64,000 nt of DNA, taken from the NCBI GenBank assembly GCA_900542575.1, contig UQOE01000006.1:1-64000 (forward strand), written 5' to 3'. The stretch is from an uncultured Oscillospiraceae bacterium (lineage in GTDB: Bacteria; Bacillota; Clostridia; Oscillospirales; Acutalibacteraceae). Positions 63,900-64,000 of this stretch are shown here, in pieces. Position 1 is the stretch's first letter. Each line of letters starts with the position of its first letter. A model generated the notes under the pieces. The model was not told the DNA's origin. It was given only the letters and a program-made list of their open reading frames with translations, and did not search any database. The translations under genes were made by a program, and so were the position numbers.

Positions 63900-64000
63900 G
63901 CGCCCAGACCTCAGACAGCTTCCAGACCGCAAGTTTGAACTCCTATTTTCCGTACTGCAGAATGACAAAATGGACCGTGAGATCCATCTGTTCAACCCGG

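Overview
The window looks like chromosomal DNA of an anaerobic Gram-positive bacterium of the class Clostridia (order Eubacteriales, perhaps a Lachnospiraceae or Oscillospiraceae relative). Grounds: strong GGAGG ribosome sites, near-consensus sigma-A promoters, Mini-III RNase, NiaR-type NAD control, a PASTA kinase-like protein, a fused AdhE with a Rex-type operator, an iron-only hydrogenase, HypB proteins and no respiratory-chain genes. I see no rRNA, CRISPR array, prophage or insertion sequence. Two tRNA genes (Ser-CGA, Leu-TAG) are present. The genus cannot be fixed from sequence alone.

Layout. 0.1-3.3 kb: an ECF-transporter S component divergent from a MocR-type regulator, then an ECF sigma/anti-sigma pair. 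3.4-8.5 kb: APH-like phosphotransferase, AdhE and an ADP-ribosylglycohydrolase/SseB fusion. 8.7-12 kb: small membrane protein, glyoxalase, polysaccharide deacetylase, tRNA-Ser, 2-hydroxyacid dehydrogenase. 12.2-14.8 kb: obg, mrnC, yebC. 15-17.5 kb: a PASTA protein with a degenerate kinase domain. 17.7-23 kb: citrate synthase, a lipase-fold protein without its nucleophile, mtaB and tmcAL. 23.4-26.7 kb: a miniature amidohydrolase-like protein overlapping a large Fe-S flavoprotein. 26.8-30.6 kb: sugar transferase, queH, WYL regulator, tRNA-Leu, ybaK. 30.7-32.6 kb: [FeFe] hydrogenase and rpsT. 33.4-36.9 kb: PII/ammonium transporter, GH25 lysozyme, sortase. 37-44.2 kb: a surface-polysaccharide cassette (galE, nucleotidyltransferase, Wzt/Wzm-type exporter, two GT2 enzymes, UDP-galactopyranose mutase). 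44.3-46.7 kb: zinc-ribbon and J-domain membrane proteins and a G5/3D cell-wall protein. 46.8-50.2 kb: proB-proA-proC-mntP. 50.4-54.3 kb: niaR-nadC-nadB divergent from nadA. 54.4-58.1 kb: CYTH and TIGR04076-like proteins, tandem hypB, a HAD hydrolase and a nicotinamidase-like hydrolase. 58.3-64 kb: thrH, HerA-like ATPase, membrane protein, AraC regulator, GIY-YIG protein, HD protein.

How the genes fit together. AdhE, the [FeFe] hydrogenase and the Fe-S flavoprotein fit fermentative redox balancing, and AdhE carries a good Rex-type operator. The nad genes share two palindromes that fit NiaR control, and a nicotinamidase-like enzyme lies nearby. The polysaccharide cassette, lysozyme, sortase, deacetylase and G5/3D protein all act at the cell envelope.

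Most notable: several family members have lost defining residues while staying intact as reading frames (MocR without its PLP lysine, a PASTA pseudokinase, a lipase without its serine, a HypB copy without its metal-site histidine, an amidohydrolase reduced to its outer beta domain). Also notable are a queH whose only sensible start is ATA, terminator-like hairpins in the leaders of citrate synthase and amt, and two clusters of short repeats (58.1 and 63.8 kb) that genes do not explain.
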